Below are positions 63,757 through 64,000 of a stretch of DNA of 64,000 nt, in pieces (positions within the stretch are counted from its first letter, which is position 1; every line of letters begins with the position of its first letter). This DNA comes from Beijerinckiaceae bacterium (GTDB taxonomy: Bacteria; Pseudomonadota; Alphaproteobacteria; Rhizobiales; Beijerinckiaceae), in the NCBI GenBank assembly GCA_009773635.1, contig WSYC01000015.1, positions 1-64,000 on the forward strand, written 5' to 3'. The notes under the pieces are model-generated. The model ran no database searches. It was given only the letters and a program-made list of their open reading frames with translations, and was not told the DNA's origin. Made by a program: the position numbers and the translations under genes.

Positions 63757-64000
63757 ATGGTTGATCTGGCCCAAAAGCGGGATGTGGCGGTTTCGATGCG
63801 ATTCCGGGACGACGACCTCGGCATCATCGACCGCGGCGCGGAACTGAGCGGACTTTCCCGAACGGAGTTCATGCGCCGGGCGGCGCTGCACGACGCCCAG
63901 ATCGCCATTCTCAACGAGACCGTGGTGCGGCTGGCACCGGAGGCTTATCTGCAGTTCGTCGCCGCCATTGACGCGCCGGTTGCCGCGATCCCTGCCAAGA
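63757..64000 (+). CDS. TacA-like (DUF1778) antitoxin, 3' end missing
   Basis: The visible 81 residues start at ATG 63757 with AAGGAG 7 bases upstream. They form a ribbon-helix-helix (AVSMRFRDDDLGIIDRGAELSGLSRTEFMRRAALHDAQ) then the DUF1778 tail (LAPEAYLQFVAAIDAP). Such antitoxins repress and block a GNAT acetyltransferase toxin, expected just beyond the window. It is divergent from the tail hub gene. Confidence 0.8.
   Translation, partial: MVDLAQKRDVAVSMRFRDDDLGIIDRGAELSGLSRTEFMRRAALHDAQIAILNETVVRLAPEAYLQFVAAIDAPVAAIPAK

Overview
The window looks like a chromosomal segment of a GC-rich facultatively anaerobic, denitrifying-type alphaproteobacterium, probably Hyphomicrobiales (Rhizobiales). 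The reasons are the narR-narK(fusion)-narGHJI layout known from Paracoccus, the O2-independent ubiquinone genes ubiTUV, FNR boxes of the TTGAT-N4-ATCAA type, and extragenic palindromes of a style common in Rhizobiales. The genus cannot be fixed from the sequence alone.

Bases 1-4.33 kb hold housekeeping genes: the 3' part of ubiB, coaBC, dut, cysK and a tRNA-Arg(CCG). Bases 4.36-19.0 kb are a respiratory nitrate reduction cluster: narR, a narK1-narK2 fusion transporter, a small membrane protein and narGHJI. These are followed by a tail of tightly packed accessory genes (parvulin isomerase, Cys-rich unknown, hemerythrin, beta-carbonic anhydrase, molybdopterin adenylyltransferase, DUF2478). Two perfect FNR boxes lie between narR and narK. 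Bases 19.0-21.5 kb carry an Lrp-type regulator divergent from arginase and ornithine cyclodeaminase, then a VapBC pair. Bases 23.4-28.1 kb carry ubiTUV divergent from ubiD-ubiX with an FNR-like box between them, which should allow quinone synthesis without oxygen and so support nitrate respiration. Next come a GAF/Fis regulator without an AAA+ domain, an acetaldehyde-type aldehyde dehydrogenase, an NnrS-like membrane protein and a chemoreceptor.

From about 34.5 kb the DNA is accessory. A deleted IS91-family element (integrase 5' part fused to transposase 3' part) is followed by a mobile island with an excisionase-like HTH protein, an unknown HTH-like protein, a serine recombinase and two tandem ParB-like proteins. 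The island carries a complete type 3 BREX phage-defence operon: WYL regulator (brxR), brxF, brxC, an extra gene, pglX, brxHII, pglZ, brxA. The extra gene, between brxC and pglX, encodes a 449-residue protein with a HEPN-type R-x4-H motif. It is not one of the six core type 3 BREX genes and is the best candidate here for something undescribed. The pglX gene has an AT-rich middle, suggesting exchange of its recognition part.

The BREX operon runs 20 bases into a convergent prophage or GTA-like module (55.07-63.70 kb, minus strand) with spanins, holin, endolysin, tail-fibre-type proteins and a GTA-type tail hub protein. The window ends inside a TacA-like antitoxin gene.
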